DNA of 64,000 bases from Streptomyces sp. NBC_01549 (lineage in GTDB: Bacteria; Actinomycetota; Actinomycetes; Streptomycetales; Streptomycetaceae), in NCBI RefSeq assembly GCF_026339955.1, contig NZ_JAPEPW010000004.1, positions 372,001-436,000 on the forward strand, written 5' to 3'. Each line of letters starts with the position of its first letter. Positions within the stretch are counted from its first letter, which is position 1. Below are positions 8,761-17,534 of this stretch, piece after piece. A program made the position numbers and the translations under genes. The notes under the pieces are model-generated. The model saw only the letters and a list, made by a program, of their open reading frames with translations. It searched no databases and was not told where the DNA came from.

Positions 8761-9257
8761 GGGCGCCGACCAGCCGTCCGGTCCACCGGCCGTTCCGCCG
8801 TTCCACCGGCCGTTCCAGGGGGCTCCGGCCGCCGTCGGGTCTGTGCGGGATCCGCCTACCGGGCAAGCCGGAGGAAGGCCGGTGACCGGGCAGACGCGGT
8901 GTCCGCATGCCCGCCGGGTATGGGCCCCATGGTCCTCGTGAGTGCCGTTCGGCCCCAAGACGGGTACTCCCGGAAGTGGGGAATGTGCCGGCGACCGCTT
9001 CGGCACATGTCTCTCGCGATCAGCCGAACAGGCTTGGCACCCGGATCGTTTCGACACGCCGCCACGCGCCGCCAGGCAGCAGCATCCACTCACCGGCCGC
9101 GCATCGGCCACTCCGGCGGACGGAGTCGGCCATCGGCCGCGACGCCAGGAGCCGCGCCGTCCCGCGCGACGGCAACCGGGCACCGCAGCGGGCACGCTCG
9201 GCTCGCGGGGCGACTCGGGTGCGCCTGCTCATCGGCCCTCCGTCCACTGGGATGCAC
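8761..9257. other. Non-coding stretch between the usp remnant and the usp gene
   Basis: Long open frames exist here because of high GC, but none shows a domain, a good start or codon-position bias. Nothing further is supported. Confidence 0.4.
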
Positions 9258-10133
9258 TCACTGCCTCTGGGGTACGACCACGACCGGGCACTGGCCGTGG
9301 TGCAGCACAGCGTGGCTCACGCAACCGAGCTGGAACCCGAAATGGCCCGTCCTGCGCCGTGCGCCGGTGATCACGAGATCGGCGGCCGCCGACCGGTGCA
9401 CCAGGATCTTGCCGGCAGGGCCCTCAAGTGTCGTTCGGCGCGTTCGGACGTGTGGATACTCGGCGGTCGCAGCTTTGAGCTGAGCGTCGAGAAGGGCGGA
9501 GGCTCGCTCCTCGTATACGTCTGTCGGCCCTTCGGCCTGTACCCGCTCGCCGCTCCTGTCATGGGAGGGCCTGCGCCAAGCATGTACGACGTCCAGGATG
9601 CAGCCGCGCACCTCGGCCTCGCGGAAGGCGAACCGCACGGCCTCCACGCTGGTGTCGGCTTCCCCCAGACCGAGCAGGATCCGCTCATGCGTACCCGCCA
9701 GACCCGCACGATCGCCCCGGACCACGACCACCGGGCAGGGCGCCCGGCCCGCCACGGCCAGGCCGACCGATCCGAGAAGCAGTCCCTTGAGTTCACCGCG
9801 GCCGCGCGATCCCGTCACCAGTGCGAAGGCATTGTTGCCCTCGCGCACGAGAACGTCTGCTGCTTCGTCCGGAACGATGTCGGTGGTGACCTTCACATCG
9901 GAGTCGCGCCGCTCGGCGCGTTCGGCCGCAGAGGCCACTATGTGCTCAGCCAGCACCCGTTCGGAAGGGCGCCCCTGGCCCACCGACGTGCGGCCGCCCT
10001 CGTAGCGCGTCCACAGGGAGGCGTAGACGAGCCTCAGCGGAAGACCATGACGTTCGGCCTCGTCCAGGGCCCAGTCGACCGCGAGCAGAGACGAGTCCGA
10101 GCCGTCGACGCCCACCACCAGAGGAAGTGTCAT
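9258..10133 (-). CDS. Universal stress protein with two UspA domains
   Basis: A 291-residue tandem UspA protein. Domain one (about 1-145) starts MTLPLVVGVDGSDSSLLAVD and has the ATP-loop GSRGRGELKGLLLGSVGLAV followed by APCPVVVV. Domain two (about 150-291) ends with a degenerate loop, ITGARRRTGHFGFQLGCVSH, then GQCPVVVVPQ. The preferred start is ATG 10133 with AAAGGTGG just upstream; an in-frame GTG at 10145 overlaps that site. It is the last gene in line with the minus-strand hydrogenase operon, separated from the maturation protease by about 190 bp, so it may have its own promoter, consistent with the palindrome at 10242-10255. A stress/dormancy role is inferred. Confidence 0.88.
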   Translation of the reverse strand: MTLPLVVGVDGSDSSLLAVDWALDEAERHGLPLRLVYASLWTRYEGGRTSVGQGRPSERVLAEHIVASAAERAERRDSDVKVTTDIVPDEAADVLVREGNNAFALVTGSRGRGELKGLLLGSVGLAVAGRAPCPVVVVRGDRAGLAGTHERILLGLGEADTSVEAVRFAFREAEVRGCILDVVHAWRRPSHDRSGERVQAEGPTDVYEERASALLDAQLKAATAEYPHVRTRRTTLEGPAGKILVHRSAAADLVITGARRRTGHFGFQLGCVSHAVLHHGQCPVVVVPQRQ

Positions 10134-10241
10134 CCTGCCCACCACCTTTCACAGGGCTGCCACCTCGTGCAGCGCATGGGGGTGAACTTCACGGTGGCAC
10201 TCCGCCGTTGGCGTTGCGAGGGGCGCTTCGGCCCGCGTCGG

Positions 10242-10255
10242 AGGACCTTCGGCCC
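10242..10255. promoter_or_regulatory. Candidate operator upstream of usp
   Basis: AGGACCTTCGGCCC lies about 110 bp upstream of the minus-strand usp start and matches the complement of the site at 2916-2929 at 12 of 14 positions. A weaker relative is at 5917-5930. The pattern RGGNCC-N2-3-GGCC may be a shared binding site for the cluster regulator. Confidence 0.35.
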
Positions 10256-10326
10256 CCTACGGCTCGATGTGGCGGGGCGTCGCATCGTCGCCTGCCGGGC
10301 CTGGAGCTTCGTGTGGGAAACCACCG

Positions 10327-10800
10327 CTAGTGGTTCCGTGCGTATGCCTGTCGGACGGAGGCGGCAACGCGGTCGGTCAGTTCGGGGAGGGCCGACCGCA
10401 CCGCTTCGCTCAGGCCCGCGCCGAGTGCGACGTCGGCCACCTCCACGGCGTGCACGACGAGCCTGTGAGGCAGCTGGTCCAGGGCCTCCGCCAGGGCGAG
10501 GCACTCCCCCAGGCCGAAGGCATGTGTGCTCGCCGTACCCACTGCGTGGCAGGCCGCTTCCACCGGTGTCAGGGTGTGCACCTCACCCGGCCTGGCCGGA
10601 TGTGCACGCAGGGCTTCCACGACGACCACGGTGTCCGCACCCCGCCACAGGTCGAGCATGCGTGCGGGTTCACCGTCGCTGACCACCAGGACGGTGTCCT
10701 GCGGAACACGGCCCCGCAGTGCCTCCACCGCTGCCGGGCCGATCCCGTCGTCACCGCGCAGGGGATTGCCCACACCGATCACCAGCACCCGGCCGCTCAT
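10327..10800 (-). CDS. [NiFe]-hydrogenase maturation protease
   Basis: A 157-residue HybD/HycI-type endopeptidase that clips the C-terminal tail of the large subunit after nickel insertion. It starts RVLVIGVGNPLRGDDGIGP. The three nickel-binding positions of the family appear as Asp18 (Glu in E. coli HybD), Glu62 (Asp in HybD) and His93 in STHAFGLGE, so ligand chemistry is conserved but two acids are exchanged. Its ATG overlaps the stop of the large-subunit gene (ATGA), indicating translational coupling. It is the only hydrogenase maturation gene here; the hyp genes must be elsewhere. Confidence 0.88.
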   Translation of the reverse strand: MSGRVLVIGVGNPLRGDDGIGPAAVEALRGRVPQDTVLVVSDGEPARMLDLWRGADTVVVVEALRAHPARPGEVHTLTPVEAACHAVGTASTHAFGLGECLALAEALDQLPHRLVVHAVEVADVALGAGLSEAVRSALPELTDRVAASVRQAYARNH

Positions 10801-12143
10801 TTGCGCTCCACGGTCAGGTCGAGGAAGTGCGCGGCACAGGAGATACAGGGATCGTGATTCCGGATGGCCCGTTCACACAAGTGGGTGAGCTCCTCGTCGT
10901 CTGCGGCGGGCCCGGCCCTGTCCAGGCGCGCCTGAACCGCCCTGCGCACGTCCTCCTCGATGGCCGTCTGGTTTTGGGCCGTGGGCGGAATGATGCGGGC
11001 CTCGGTGAGCGTGCCGTCCTCCGCGAGGGCGTAGCGGTGGTACAGCAGGCCCCGGGGCGCCTCGGTGGCCCCGGCGCCGACCGCCTTGCGTGGCGGTACC
11101 TCGACGGCCGGTCGGAGAGGTTGTTCGTACCCGTCGATGATCCGCAGGGCTTCCTCGACGGCATGCACCACCTCCACGGCGCGTACGACGATGCTTCGGA
11201 AGGGGTTGTCGCAGATCGCGCCGGCGGCGGGGTCGCCCAGCCCGGCGTCCCGCGCCGCCTCGGCCGCCACGGGATGCAGACACCGGCCGTTGATCGCATA
11301 GCGCGCCAGCGGACCGGTCAGGAAGCGGCGTCCGTCGAGAGTGGCGGTCAGGGCAGTGGAGTACGGCACCTGCCCTTCCTGGACGTGCTGTTCGAAGTCG
11401 GACAGGGTGAACTCGCGCAACGCCGGACTTCCGCCGTGGGCGGCCATGACCGTCGGCGTTCCGGAGTCGATGGCGTAGCGGCCGGGGTCACGCAGTGCGA
11501 GCAGGTCGTGGTCGCACACGGTGTCGGGAAAGTCGAACGCGGCCACCCAGCGAACGGTCTCCAGCGCGTCCTCTCGGGCCTGCCGGAGCCGTTCCGCCAG
11601 CGGGCGAAGTTCCTGCGGCGCCGGCGTCCGGTAGAAGCCGCCGACTCGGACGTTGACCGGGTGGATGGGACGGCCGCCGAGCTGTTCGAGGATCGTATTA
11701 CCGGCCTGCTTGAGCCTCAAGCCGCGCTCCACGGCGGCACGTTGGTCGCGGGCCAGCCCCACCACGTCCGCATGGCCGAGGAAATCCGGAGCGTGCAGCA
11801 GATAGATGTGCAGGGTGTGACTCTCGATCCACTCGCCGCAGTACAGCAGGCGCCGCAGTTCCGCGAGCGGACCGTCCACCGTGACCCCGCAGGCGTTCTC
11901 GATCGCCTGGCAGGCGCTCATCTGATAGGCGACCGGGCAGATACCGCAGATGCGAGCCGTGATGTCGGGGGGTTCGGTATGGGCCCGGCCGGTCAGGAAG
12001 GCCTCGAAGAACCGTGGCGGTTCGTAGATGCGCAGCCGTGTCTCGGCGACAGTCCCCCCGTCGACGCGTAGGTGCAGGGCGGCCTCGCCTTCCACCCTGG
12101 CCAGCGCGTCCAGTCGTAGGACGCGGGTTCCACGATGGTTCAT
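10797..12143 (-). CDS. [NiFe]-hydrogenase large (alpha) subunit, group-3b-like
   Basis: A 448-residue catalytic subunit carrying the NiFe site. The proximal cysteine motif is RICGICPVAY at residues 64-73 (Cys66, Cys69) and the distal motif DPCISCAAH at residues 431-439 (Cys433, Cys436). Nine residues follow the last His and form the presumed tail removed by the adjacent protease. The family relatives are soluble bidirectional NAD(P)-linked hydrogenases (HydA of sulfhydrogenases), matching the beta, gamma and small-subunit genes upstream. The final position of the first motif is Tyr where many NiFe hydrogenases have His; from memory this occurs in group 3b, but it should be verified. The start overlaps the small-subunit stop by four bases. 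Confidence 0.93.
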   Translation of the reverse strand: MNHRGTRVLRLDALARVEGEAALHLRVDGGTVAETRLRIYEPPRFFEAFLTGRAHTEPPDITARICGICPVAYQMSACQAIENACGVTVDGPLAELRRLLYCGEWIESHTLHIYLLHAPDFLGHADVVGLARDQRAAVERGLRLKQAGNTILEQLGGRPIHPVNVRVGGFYRTPAPQELRPLAERLRQAREDALETVRWVAAFDFPDTVCDHDLLALRDPGRYAIDSGTPTVMAAHGGSPALREFTLSDFEQHVQEGQVPYSTALTATLDGRRFLTGPLARYAINGRCLHPVAAEAARDAGLGDPAAGAICDNPFRSIVVRAVEVVHAVEEALRIIDGYEQPLRPAVEVPPRKAVGAGATEAPRGLLYHRYALAEDGTLTEARIIPPTAQNQTAIEEDVRRAVQARLDRAGPAADDEELTHLCERAIRNHDPCISCAAHFLDLTVERK

Positions 12144-13018
12144 GCGGGCCTTTCCGGGCGGATTTCCGTCGTGGTCCGAGGGCTGTCCTGCTCCTCGGCC
12201 GCGAGGTCGGGTACGGGGGCATATTCCGGCGACGCGGCGTTGAAGGTACGGAAGACACGCTGGATGTCCCGCTCACTCATCCCGTCGTGGCGCAACTGCG
12301 CGACCATGGAGCGCAGGTTGGGCCGGCTCGTCGGTCCGAAGCAGCCATAGCACCCGCGCCCATAGGCGGGGCAGATGGCGCCGCAACCGGCGTGCGTGAC
12401 CGGGCCCAGACAGGGGGTGCCATGGGCCACGGTGATGCAGGTGGTGCCGCGCCTCTTGCACTCGAAGCAGACACTGTGGCTGGGGATCCGGGGTTTGCGT
12501 CCGGCCAGGTAGGCGGTGATGACTTCGAGCAGCTGGCGGCGGTCGATGGGGCAGCCGCGCAGTTCGAAGTCGACCGGGACGTGGGCCGAGATCGGTGTCG
12601 AGGTATCCAGCGTGGAGATGTACTCGGGCTGGGCGTAGACCGCGGCCAGGAACTCGTCGACCTCGGCGAAGTTGCGCAGTGCCTGGATGCCGCCCGCGGT
12701 GGCACAGGCTCCGATGGTCACCAAATACCCGGAGACGCTGCGGATGCGCTGGATCCGCTCGGCGTCCTCGGCGGTGGTGATCGATCCTTCGACCAGGGAA
12801 AGGTCGTACGGGCCCCGGCCGTCCAGCCGCGCGCGCTCCCCGCCGGCACCCTCGACCGGGGTCATCTCCAGGAAGTGGTCGATCCGTACTCGCTCGGTGA
12901 GGTCGAGGAGTTCGTCCTCGCAGTCGAGCAGGGTCAGCTGGCAGCCGTCGCAGGAGGCGAATTTCCACACGGCGAGCGTGGGCCGTGGGTCAGTGGCAGG
13001 TCCGGCTTCGGTGGCCAT
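12140..13018 (-). CDS. [NiFe]-hydrogenase small (delta) subunit
   Basis: A 292-residue electron-transfer subunit carrying Fe-S clusters. The proximal cluster begins with CDGCQL (Cys23, Cys26) and continues with the Cys in GACATAGG. The C-terminal part has CFECKRRG, then CLGPVTHAGCGAICPAYGRG and CYGCFGP, supplying ligands for further clusters. There is no Tat signal, so the enzyme is cytoplasmic, as expected for group 3. The start is two bases from the stop of the gamma-subunit gene, and the stop overlaps the large-subunit start, so all are read as one unit. Confidence 0.92.
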   Translation of the reverse strand: MATEAGPATDPRPTLAVWKFASCDGCQLTLLDCEDELLDLTERVRIDHFLEMTPVEGAGGERARLDGRGPYDLSLVEGSITTAEDAERIQRIRSVSGYLVTIGACATAGGIQALRNFAEVDEFLAAVYAQPEYISTLDTSTPISAHVPVDFELRGCPIDRRQLLEVITAYLAGRKPRIPSHSVCFECKRRGTTCITVAHGTPCLGPVTHAGCGAICPAYGRGCYGCFGPTSRPNLRSMVAQLRHDGMSERDIQRVFRTFNAASPEYAPVPDLAAEEQDSPRTTTEIRPERPA

Positions 13019-13019
13019 G

Positions 13020-13838
13020 TCACAACTCCCTCACGAGGAGCAGTTGTGCCACGCGGTCGTAGCCGACGACCGGTCCGTCGCGGCACAGCAGGAGTGGGCC
13101 GAGCTGGCAGTGGCCGCAATGGCCGGTGGCGCAGTGCATGTTGCGTTCCAAGGACACCTGAACGCGCTGCGGGACCAGGCCCCGGACCAAGAGGGCGCGT
13201 GCGGTGTGCCGCATCATCACCTCGGGCCCGCACACGAGCGCGCAGGTCCGTTCGGGCCGCAGGTCGAGGTGGTCCAGGAGCGTGGTGACCACACCCACCG
13301 CACCCTGCCACCCCGGGCCGGGGCGGTCGACGGTCACCTCCACCCGGGCCGGACCGCGCCAGCTCTCGATCTCGTCGCGGTAGACCAGATCGGCGGGGGT
13401 ACGGGCGCCCACCAGGACCGCGAGCCGACCATACGCGGCAGGCCGGTCCAGGACCGCGTGCACAACCGGCCGGAGCGGAGCCAGCCCGATGCCGCCGGCG
13501 ATCACCAGCACATCGTGGCCGACCGCCGCATCAAGGTCCCAGCCGGTACCGTACGGCCCGCTGAACCCGACGGTGTCGCCCGGGCGCATCCGGTACAGCG
13601 CGGTCGAGACCGCACCCACCGCGCGCACGGTGTGCACGAGACCTCCATGGCGGCCGCGCAGGGCGCTGGCCGAGATGGGCACCTCGCCGACCGCGAACGC
13701 GTAGATCATCGCGAACTGCCCCGGTGCGAAGGACGGGACTTCCCGTCCGACCGGCACGAGTTCGATCGACCGGGTGTCGGCGGTCTCGGCCCAGGTGTCG
13801 GCGACGCGGTACGGAAGCGGGGGCGCCACGGTGCTCAT
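13020..13838 (-). CDS. Hydrogenase gamma subunit, FAD/NAD(P)-binding oxidoreductase
   Basis: A 272-residue flavoprotein of the ferredoxin-NADP reductase fold that should pass electrons between the hydrogenase Fe-S chain and NAD(P). It shows a FAD-binding barrel (about 5-100, with PGQFAMIY), a nucleotide-binding fold (GGIGLAPLRPVVHAV, then CALVCGPEVMM) and a C-terminal four-cysteine [2Fe-2S] loop in ERNMHCATGHCGHCQLGP. The order matches HydG of archaeal and bacterial sulfhydrogenases. It lies 61 bp downstream of the beta-subunit gene. Confidence 0.9.
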   Translation of the reverse strand: MSTVAPPLPYRVADTWAETADTRSIELVPVGREVPSFAPGQFAMIYAFAVGEVPISASALRGRHGGLVHTVRAVGAVSTALYRMRPGDTVGFSGPYGTGWDLDAAVGHDVLVIAGGIGLAPLRPVVHAVLDRPAAYGRLAVLVGARTPADLVYRDEIESWRGPARVEVTVDRPGPGWQGAVGVVTTLLDHLDLRPERTCALVCGPEVMMRHTARALLVRGLVPQRVQVSLERNMHCATGHCGHCQLGPLLLCRDGPVVGYDRVAQLLLVREL

Positions 13839-13899
13839 GGTGGCCCACCTCCCAGCAGCCGTTCGACCGCAGGGGAGTCCGGGGAGGCGGAAAGCCCGG

Positions 13900-15078
13900 T
13901 CACGACGCCGCCCCCTCCGATGCCCCGGACCGTGTCCAGTCGTGCAGGGCGGCGGCCTCCTCGGTGATGTCGATGCCGACCGGGCACCACACGATGCAGC
14001 GGCCGCAGCCCACGCAGCCGGACGATCCGAACTGGCCGTGCCAGGTACCGAGCTTGTGGGTCATCCACTGCCGGTAGCGGCTGCGCGAGGAGGCGCGGAC
14101 CGGGCCGCCGTGCAGGTGGGAGAAGTCCAGATCGAAGCACGAGTCCCACAGCCGCCACCGCTCCGCGTGGTCGCCGGTGAGGTCGGTGACGTCCTCGGTG
14201 GTGGTGCAGAAGCAGGTGGGGCACACCATGGTGCAGTTTCCGCAGGTCAGGCACCGTCCGGCGACGTCGTCCCAGCGGGGCGCGTCGAGTGTTCCGGCCA
14301 TCAGTTCCCGCAGATCGGCCTCGGGCATGCTCCGTCCCATGCGGTCCGCGGCGGCCGTGACACCTGCGCGGGCCGTCTCCCGGGTTTCGGGGTCGGCCGG
14401 ACGAGCGGGCAGTTCGGCCAGGATCTCCGCACCTTCCCGGCTGCCGCCGCGGATCCAGAAGCGGTGCCCGTCCTCATCGACCGCTTCGGTCATCACCAAG
14501 TCGTAGCCGGGGCCGGCGGCGGGACCGGTGCCCATCGAGACGCAGAAGCAGGTGGCGCCGGGCTCCGTGCACTCGACCACGATCAGCAGTGCCCCGGAGC
14601 GCCGCCCCGCGTAGACGGGGTCGCGGTACGCCCCACCGGTCAGTACCCGGTCCTGGATGGCAATGGCCCGCAGGTCGCAGGGACGCACGCCGAGGAAGGC
14701 GTACCGGGGAGGCGCGGCCTGGTCGGCCGTGAGGACCAACTCGCCCTCCACTCGGTCGGCGCTCCACTCCCGCACCCTCGCCGGATGCAGGAACGACTTC
14801 CAGGACTGGGGGCCCGCCGCGTTCGCGAACGCCGCGCCGTCGGACCGCTCACGCAACCGGTATCGCCCGGCCTCCAGCTCCACGCCCCAGCCGTACGGCA
14901 ACTCGCCGGCCGACCGCAGCTCCGCCAGCACGATCGCACCGTCCCGCACCGTGGGGCCGATCACCGTGAACCCGCGTCCGATCAGCACGTCCACGAGCGC
15001 GGCCATTCCGTCCTTGCCCATCACGAGCCCGTCGCTCGCGGCAGACGGGAAGGCGTTCACATCGACATCGGTGCTCAT
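13900..15078 (-). CDS. Hydrogenase beta subunit, 4Fe-4S protein
   Basis: A 392-residue iron-sulfur protein of the HydB/anaerobic sulfite reductase A type. Two four-cysteine ferredoxin motifs lie near the C-terminus: CLTCGNCTMVCPTC at about residue 270 and CVGCGRCIVWCPVGID at about 358. An upstream conserved region includes PRYAFLGVRPCDLRAI and TEPGATCFCVSMGTG. It is the first gene of the operon; AAGGAG precedes ATG 15078. Together the four subunits make a heterotetramer able to oxidise H2 or dispose of reductant with NAD(P). In group 3b enzymes a sulfur-reductase activity has also been reported. Confidence 0.9.
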   Translation of the reverse strand: MSTDVDVNAFPSAASDGLVMGKDGMAALVDVLIGRGFTVIGPTVRDGAIVLAELRSAGELPYGWGVELEAGRYRLRERSDGAAFANAAGPQSWKSFLHPARVREWSADRVEGELVLTADQAAPPRYAFLGVRPCDLRAIAIQDRVLTGGAYRDPVYAGRRSGALLIVVECTEPGATCFCVSMGTGPAAGPGYDLVMTEAVDEDGHRFWIRGGSREGAEILAELPARPADPETRETARAGVTAAADRMGRSMPEADLRELMAGTLDAPRWDDVAGRCLTCGNCTMVCPTCFCTTTEDVTDLTGDHAERWRLWDSCFDLDFSHLHGGPVRASSRSRYRQWMTHKLGTWHGQFGSSGCVGCGRCIVWCPVGIDITEEAAALHDWTRSGASEGAAS

Positions 15079-15351
15079 GACCGATCTCCTTCAGCGCCGC
15101 AGACGGCAGAGTCGGGGGCTTGCCGTCCTCTCAAGGCCCCGATCGCAGCATTTACGGTGCGGCAATGTGCCGATAGAGCCATACGGGCATCACTTTGGTC
15201 CGTTTGTCCCTTTATCGCCATCTGGGGAGTCGACAGCCGCTGCGGGCCGTGGTCCGGCGAATGGGCCTCCAAGCTACTCCGCAACGATCAGCACGCCCGG
15301 CACTCCCGAGACGCCGCAGGGTGGATCGCAGTTCGACGTGCTCGTCGGTAG

Positions 15352-15792
15352 CCCTCCTCTCTCGCCCCCGAGGCGGCCACCGAGCAAGTCCGTAAGTACA
15401 GCGAACAGGACCCCGAACAGCCCGGCTGGTTCCAGTACGCCATCGAACCCAAGGCCGACCGCGGCGTGGCCGGCGACCTCGGCATCCTCCTCCACGACAA
15501 CCGGATGCAGGCCGAACTGAGCATCACCCTCGCCCCGGCCCACCACGGGCAGCGGATACGCCACCGAAGCCCTGCAGGCCGGCATCTGCTCAACCAGGGG
15601 CTCCACCGGGTCTCCGCCGAATGCGACACCCGCAGCACCCCCTCGGCCCGCCTTCTTGAACTCGCCGACTTCCAACTCAAGGGCCGACGCCCCGAATTCA
15701 CCCGGAACACCAATACCGGTAAGTGGACCGACACTCTTCTCTTCGGCCTGCTGGCCACCCGATGGCCGGGGCCGGCCGCCCGGAGCACGTAG
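15352..15792 (+). pseudogene. GNAT acetyltransferase remnant
   Basis: About 15370-15560 reads as a RimJ/RimL-type N-acetyltransferase (WFQYAIEPKADRGVAGDL, then LSITLAPAHHGQ). The expected GYATEAL acetyl-CoA loop then continues in a different frame, and the frame returns with HRVSAECDTRSTPSARLLE. At least two frameshifts and the lack of a start show that it is a relic. It lies on the plus strand, upstream of and divergent from the hydrogenase operon. Confidence 0.6.
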
Positions 15793-16011
15793 CTCAAGCC
15801 ACCGCCTTGATGCTGGGCAGACGGCGGAGAGCGCCGATGCCGACTTCGAGCGCCGGTCACCACTCACCGTGCTCGGCTGGCTACGGACGGTTGAACGGGA
15901 GGCGGCCTTCCGCTGGAGTCAGCCGCCTACGTGACGCCATGCGTCCCAGAGAGGAGCGGCAGATACCGCGTCTGTGTTACCAAGGAGCGGGGGGCGGGGA
16001 TAATCGACCGC

Positions 16012-16263
16012 ATGGCTCCGCAGTCCTCACCCGTCTCATTGCCGCCCGCCGCCGAAGTTCTGCGGGAGCGGTACGCGGGTCGTCTTCCCGCATCGCTCGA
16101 CGAGCTCTCTGGGCCCACGCAGGGACGGGTTGAGCTGCCGCTGCATGTCGCCTGGTCAGGCCTTCGCACCTACGATCTTGACCGGCTGCGCCAGCGCATG
16201 AGCCTGTACCGCACTGTCCTAGCCGAGGGCCAGCGCGACGATCTGATCACCCTGCGTCCTTAA
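16012..16263 (+). CDS. Small hypothetical protein, probably 3'-truncated
   Basis: An 83-residue protein (PLPPAAEVLRERYAGRLP, then VELPLHVAWSGLRTYDLDRL) that resembles a short Streptomyces family usually followed by about 20 more residues. The reading stops shortly after RDDLITL, 14 bp before an IS5-family fragment begins, so the 3' end has probably been lost to insertion or rearrangement. CAAGGAGCGGGG upstream may provide the ribosome site. Function unknown. Confidence 0.5.
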   Translation: MAPQSSPVSLPPAAEVLRERYAGRLPASLDELSGPTQGRVELPLHVAWSGLRTYDLDRLRQRMSLYRTVLAEGQRDDLITLRP

Positions 16264-16276
16264 GAACGGATTAGGT

Positions 16277-16560
16277 CCTCCTGGTAGCTCGGGGGTGCGA
16301 CCCCATTCCGAGCGGTTCCCGGAGGCACTGTTGTCGTTGTTGTACGCGCCCGAGCCCGTCGACTTCAACTCGGCTGCTCCATCGTGTGATTGCCTCGCGC
16401 ACATGTACGGCAACGCGGCCGATCATCCGGACCGGGTGCGCCGGTATCCGTCGGACATGACGGACGCGGAGTGGGCAGCCATCCGCCCGCTACTGCCGGT
16501 GCCGGCCTGGCTTGCGGGCAGGGACGGGCAGCCCGAGGGCTACTGCCACCGCCAGATGCG
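16277..16560 (+). mobile_element. IS5-family element, 5' fragment
   Basis: The left end (CTCCTGGTAGCTCGGGGG) resembles the start of the transposase region at about 61470. The frame from 16295 encodes the N-terminal part of the same transposase type (DCLAHMYGNAADHP, then RRYPSDMTDAEWAAIRPLLP and PEGYCHRQ). The coding sequence is abruptly replaced at about 16560 by unrelated sequence, so the element is truncated. Confidence 0.75.
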
Positions 16561-16564
16561 GGAC

Positions 16565-16920
16565 CAATGCCACGCGTTCCCGCTCACGTCCACGCCGAAG
16601 CCATCCTTTCCGCCCTGCTGGAGGCCCGTCCCGCCGGCCTGACGATCGTCCAGCTGATGGCGGCCACCGAGCGCACTCGCACGCAGGTCCACACCGGGCT
16701 CGCGCACCTGCGCCAGGTCGCCGCCGCGAAGGGACTTCCGCCGGTGACCTGGGACAAGACGTGGAGTTACCGGATGCTGGACGACGCGCCGGAGATCTGG
16801 ACGGGTTACGAGCGGGCGTTTTTCGAGTCTGTCCACCACCGGGTCGCCAACTTCATCGCCGGGATCCTCCTGCCGCACCAGAAGAAGAAACCCGACGACC
16901 CCTACATCCGCACGGTCGGC
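16565..16920 (+). pseudogene. RacP-like winged-helix protein remnant
   Basis: A frame beginning inside the IS fragment encodes HAEAILSALLEARPAGLTIV, QLMAATERTRTQVHTGLAHL and a second half with YERAFFESVHHRVANFIAG. This resembles the RacP family of Streptomyces conjugative elements, an N-terminal winged helix with a helical tail. It has no start of its own and merges downstream into unrelated sequence. The family name is a recognition call of moderate strength. Confidence 0.45.
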
Positions 16921-17457
16921 CGCTCGTCGATGTACTCCACCGTGAGCCCGGCCGCGCGCGCTCCAACGTTGCCTTATGGCGCTCAGGTTCCGAACGGACG
17001 TCGCGGTGGTTCAAGTGCGAGCTGTGTCGGTTTTCCTAAGCTTCGACGGCAGAGGGAACACCCGGGCTGTTCCTGGACGGGTACACACCAAAGACGAGAA
17101 ACTCGTGAACCAAGAGAATTCCGGCCGCGTGGCCGTCATCGCAGGTACCGGCGCCGACATGGACAGCCCCAACGGGGTGATCGGCCGTGTGCGGATCGGG
17201 CGTGCCCAGGCCCGCCGGATCAAGGTGCTCGTTTGTCACCGAGTCACCTCGGTGTCCGTCAGCACCAGCAACGCCCACACCAGCAGGGGCGCGTGGCGGG
17301 CCTCCATCCGGACAGCCGTGCTCCACTGGAGCCCGCTCGCTGCTGATCAGCCGGTTCCACGCCTTCTGCGCACCGGGCCCGGACGCGGCTCGGCGACCCA
17401 TAGGGCTGACGCGAAGACAACCATCCTCACTTTTAGGCCCCTTTAGTACATAAGCAT
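16921..17457. other. Unassigned stretch before the GMC gene
   Basis: Several open frames span this part, but none has a family signature; the sequence looks like joined debris. A short plus-strand segment near 17000 (RTSRWFKCELCRF) has a CxxC pair but ends at once. No RNA gene was recognised. Confidence 0.4.
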
Positions 17458-17490
17458 AATCAGCTCCTTGATCGTCGAGGAGCTGATTTT
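17458..17490. terminator. Hairpin terminator, possibly bidirectional
   Basis: AATCAGCTCCT (17458-17468) pairs perfectly with AGGAGCTGATT (17478-17488) around a 9-base loop and is followed by TT. It lies 45 bp upstream of the GMC gene and insulates it from the preceding debris. Its moderate GC is unusual for the region. Confidence 0.6.
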
Positions 17491-17534
17491 CTGAAATCCG
17501 GTGGTCGGACAAGGCTGCCGTGGAAAGCGGAGAC

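Noticed and set aside
8907..10682. A 591-codon plus-strand open frame across the usp gene and the protease gene
   Set aside because: It is antisense to the UspA and HybD-type genes and shows no domain.
10719..12071. A 450-codon plus-strand open frame
   Set aside because: It mirrors the hydrogenase large-subunit gene codon for codon on the other strand.
16965..17035. Possible tRNA-like segment near the GCTCAGGTTCCGAACGG region
   Set aside because: No cloverleaf with paired acceptor and anticodon arms could be drawn; the GTTC-like string is isolated.
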